NCBI GenBank assembly: GCA_902470475.1
Contig: CABRGT010000038.1
Coordinates: 1 to 19,459 of the forward strand
DNA from: an uncultured Porphyromonadaceae bacterium
GTDB taxonomy: Bacteria; Bacteroidota; Bacteroidia; Bacteroidales; Muribaculaceae
Reading direction: 5' to 3'
DNA length: 19,459 bases
Under the pieces are notes generated by a model. That model did no database searches. It had not been told where the DNA came from and saw nothing but the letters and a program-made list of their open reading frames with translations. Positions within the stretch are counted from its first letter, which is position 1; each line of letters opens with the position of its first letter. Below are positions 17,448 to 19,459 of the stretch, piece after piece. The translations under genes and the position numbers were made by a program.

Positions 17448-19459
17448 TTACAATTTGTAGGTGAAGCAGCCGTCGGTGGTGGTTACGTGCACGATCACCG
17501 GTCCGGCCGGAAGCGCATCGGGATCGGCGGCGCGGCCCGTGAGGTCGAATGCAGCGACGGCGAGCACTTCGAGGCCGGCGGAGTCGATGTGCAGGCGGCT
17601 GTCGTCGCGGCTCACGCGCGGCCGTGCGATGGCTTCGGGCAGGTCAAGGGCGCCCTGACGGAGAATCTTGCGCAGGCCTGCTACGGCGTCGATCATGCCG
17701 GCGCCCGAGCGCGGGTCGGCCGGGTCGAGACCCTGCTGTGAGGCCGTAGCGACAGCTGTCTCAAGCAATTCCGCTGGCGTCAGCGTCGGATCGGCCTCAA
17801 GCCATAGGGCGAAGATGCCGGCGGCGTGCGGCGATGCCATCGATGTGCCGCAGTCGGTGATGAAATAGTTGCCCTCGGTGGTGCCGCGGGCGTTTACGGC
17901 CGACATTTTCTGGGGAAATTCGTTCAGATAGGCGCGGCTGGCCGCGGAGACGACATAGGCTCCGGGAGCGCAGAAATGGGGCAATGCGCGTCCGTCGGCT
18001 GTCTGTCCGTACGACGAGAAGGCGCTCACCGTTCCCGTCGTGACGTAGTCGGTCCACTCCGCCGTGCCTCCGGAGAGGAGGGGAGCCGTGTCGCGTGTGG
18101 TGGCGGATCCTACGCAGATGGTGTTGTGGCCGCAGGCCATCGAGCTTATCGACTGGCTGTTGTCGCCGCGGTTTACGAAAGCCTGCGCGGCGCCTACCGG
18201 ATCGAGAAACAGCAGCTCGCCGTCGGGAGAGAAGTCGACGTGCGTGCCGGACTCGCCGTGGAGGTTCACGCACAGGTAGTAGCGGGCCCAGCGGTTTTCG
18301 TTGATACGTTCGTTCACGGCCAGATTGAGTCGCATCAGCAGGTTGTAGCGTCCGTTTTCACTGCTGATCTCACCGGCGGCCACTATGTCGCCGCTGAAAT
18401 AGCGCGCGAAGCCTGGGTCTGTGGCGGCGTCTATCACCGAAACGGACTCACCTCCGATACGGTCGGTCTCATATACAAATTTCCGTTCGAGCACGTCGAA
18501 CACGGAGAATGATACTTCGAAAGGCCTGCTGTCGCTGCTCCAGCCCTCGCAGTGCCCGGGCAGGTAATTGTAGCCCCAGTCGACATGCTCGCTGATCATT
18601 GCGGTGACCGTCGGCTCCTCCCGTGTGAAGGTGTGGTGGATGCCGATGAATGTGGAGCCGTCGTTGCCGGCCGAGAGCAGCACCGGCACTTCGGCGGCGC
18701 AGCGGTCGAGATACTGGCAGAATAGGTCGGTGCCGTCGCGCGGGCCCAGGGCCGAGCCGAGCGACAGGTTGATCACGGCCGGCTGTCCGTGGTCGCGGGC
18801 GTAGGCTATGATGTCCTCGACGCCTGCCAGAATGCCGGTGTCGTACAGGGTCGATGTCGTGGCGTATATGTCGGCGCCGGGGGCGGTGCCGCGGTAGGGA
18901 GTGCCGTCGCCGCCACCTGCCATGATGCCGGCCACATGCGTGGCATGGTATTGCCGGGGATTGTCGGTGGTGTATGCTGCAATTTCGGAGCCGGTCAGAC
19001 GCGTGACGGTAGCCAGGGTGTCGTTGATGTGGGTGAGGCCCGCGACGCGGGCGCCGAACGTGGCGTGTCCCGGATCGAAGCCTATGTCGGAGAATCCCGC
19101 CACGACTCCGCGGCCCGTGAAGGGCTGCTCGGATACGCGTCCGTCGATGACGTCCGCGGCACCGGTGGCGGCAGACGCCCGGTCGAGCAGGGCGCTTGCC
19201 GGCCGTCCTGCCGAAGCGCGTCGCACGATATTCAGATCTTCGATCACATCTATCTTGTCGGCGGGAATGTAGGCCAGTGCCAGCTCGTCGCGGTGGTGGA
19301 GCACGATGATGCCTGCCGCTTCGAGTTCACCGACGTCGGCTCCTTCGGCAAGTTTCAGGATCATTGGAATGTACCGTTGCGTTTCCTGTGTGGTGCCGTC
19401 TTTCGTCCGGCTTTTTGATGCGAGGCTTTCGTGACTGTTCAGGACGATGCGCGCCATCG
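17448..19459 (-). CDS. Subtilisin-like S8 family serine peptidase, 5' end at or beyond window edge
   Basis: At least 669 residues. An N-terminal propeptide-like region (about 30-95) is followed by the catalytic domain with Asp124 (GFSDIGFD), His174 (HATHVAGIMAG), the oxyanion Asn265 (LLSAGNDG) and Ser539 (CGTSMASPHAAG), so all catalytic residues are present. About 270 residues separate the Asn from the Ser, against about 66 in subtilisin, so a large domain (roughly 275-460) is inserted. The tail (about 600-669) resembles a Por secretion sorting domain: a DLTGR turn, then LPAG and a final strand VHVTTTDGCFTYKL. No signal peptide is seen after the first in-window ATG (19457), 2 nt from the edge. 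The family is normally exported, so the true start probably lies outside the window. The target protein is unknown. Confidence 0.92.
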   Translation of the reverse strand, partial: MARIVLNSHESLASKSRTKDGTTQETQRYIPMILKLAEGADVGELEAAGIIVLHHRDELALAYIPADKIDVIEDLNIVRRASAGRPASALLDRASAATGAADVIDGRVSEQPFTGRGVVAGFSDIGFDPGHATFGARVAGLTHINDTLATVTRLTGSEIAAYTTDNPRQYHATHVAGIMAGGGDGTPYRGTAPGADIYATTSTLYDTGILAGVEDIIAYARDHGQPAVINLSLGSALGPRDGTDLFCQYLDRCAAEVPVLLSAGNDGSTFIGIHHTFTREEPTVTAMISEHVDWGYNYLPGHCEGWSSDSRPFEVSFSVFDVLERKFVYETDRIGGESVSVIDAATDPGFARYFSGDIVAAGEISSENGRYNLLMRLNLAVNERINENRWARYYLCVNLHGESGTHVDFSPDGELLFLDPVGAAQAFVNRGDNSQSISSMACGHNTICVGSATTRDTAPLLSGGTAEWTDYVTTGTVSAFSSYGQTADGRALPHFCAPGAYVVSAASRAYLNEFPQKMSAVNARGTTEGNYFITDCGTSMASPHAAGIFALWLEADPTLTPAELLETAVATASQQGLDPADPRSGAGMIDAVAGLRKILRQGALDLPEAIARPRVSRDDSRLHIDSAGLEVLAVAAFDLTGRAADPDALPAGPVIVHVTTTDGCFTYKL

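Overview
The window looks like a chromosomal segment of a GC-rich Bacteroidales bacterium. The Muribaculaceae are my best guess, but that is inference from base composition and gene style. Evidence seen directly: a SusC/SusD pair; lipoproteins with a Cys-20 lipobox, one followed by an acidic SDDDD stretch; repeated copies of the Bacteroidota promoter element TAnnTTTG, often with a TTG/TTTG element about 20 bp upstream; no clear Shine-Dalgarno sites; and strong G/C preference at third codon positions. That last property produces many long antisense ORFs, which I treat as shadows.

Layout. 68-751 (-) is a secreted VanX-like M15 peptidase. 817-898 (+) is tRNA-Leu(TAG) with its own promoter and terminator. 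958-2418 (-) is a DUF1846 protein whose promoter nearly abuts its start codon. 2552-7860 (-) is a two-gene susC-susD outer-membrane uptake operon ending in a strong terminator; no enzyme or regulator gene accompanies it. 7861-8292 is a 432-bp AT-rich divergent intergenic region between susC and clpB. It holds a tandem 10-bp repeat, a TGACAA-T-TTGTCA palindrome and a near-perfect sigma-54 (-24/-12) promoter facing clpB. 8293-10890 (+) is clpB. 11034-11519 (+) is a small unrecognised lipoprotein. 11545-11634 holds two hairpin terminators, one each for the lipoprotein and for tRNA-Glu(CTC), which lies at 11646-11718 (-).

11793-12635 (-) is a CvfB-like S1-domain protein, divergent from rsmG (12748-13413, +) and a metallo-beta-lactamase-fold hydrolase (13434-14075, +). 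Converging on these, glnS (17284-15581, -) runs into a TPR protein (15578-14133, -) with a GTG start 2 nt after the glnS stop. 17448-19459 (-) is a subtilisin-like S8 peptidase cut by the window edge. It has a large insertion in the catalytic domain and a C-terminal tail resembling a type IX secretion sorting domain.

Functionally most of this is core metabolism and translation (tRNAs, GlnRS, RsmG, CvfB-like), protein quality control (ClpB) and surface nutrition (SusCD, S8 peptidase). I see no defence island, prophage, IS element or CRISPR array. The most interesting part is the clpB/susC intergenic control region; the rest of the hunt gives modest observations.
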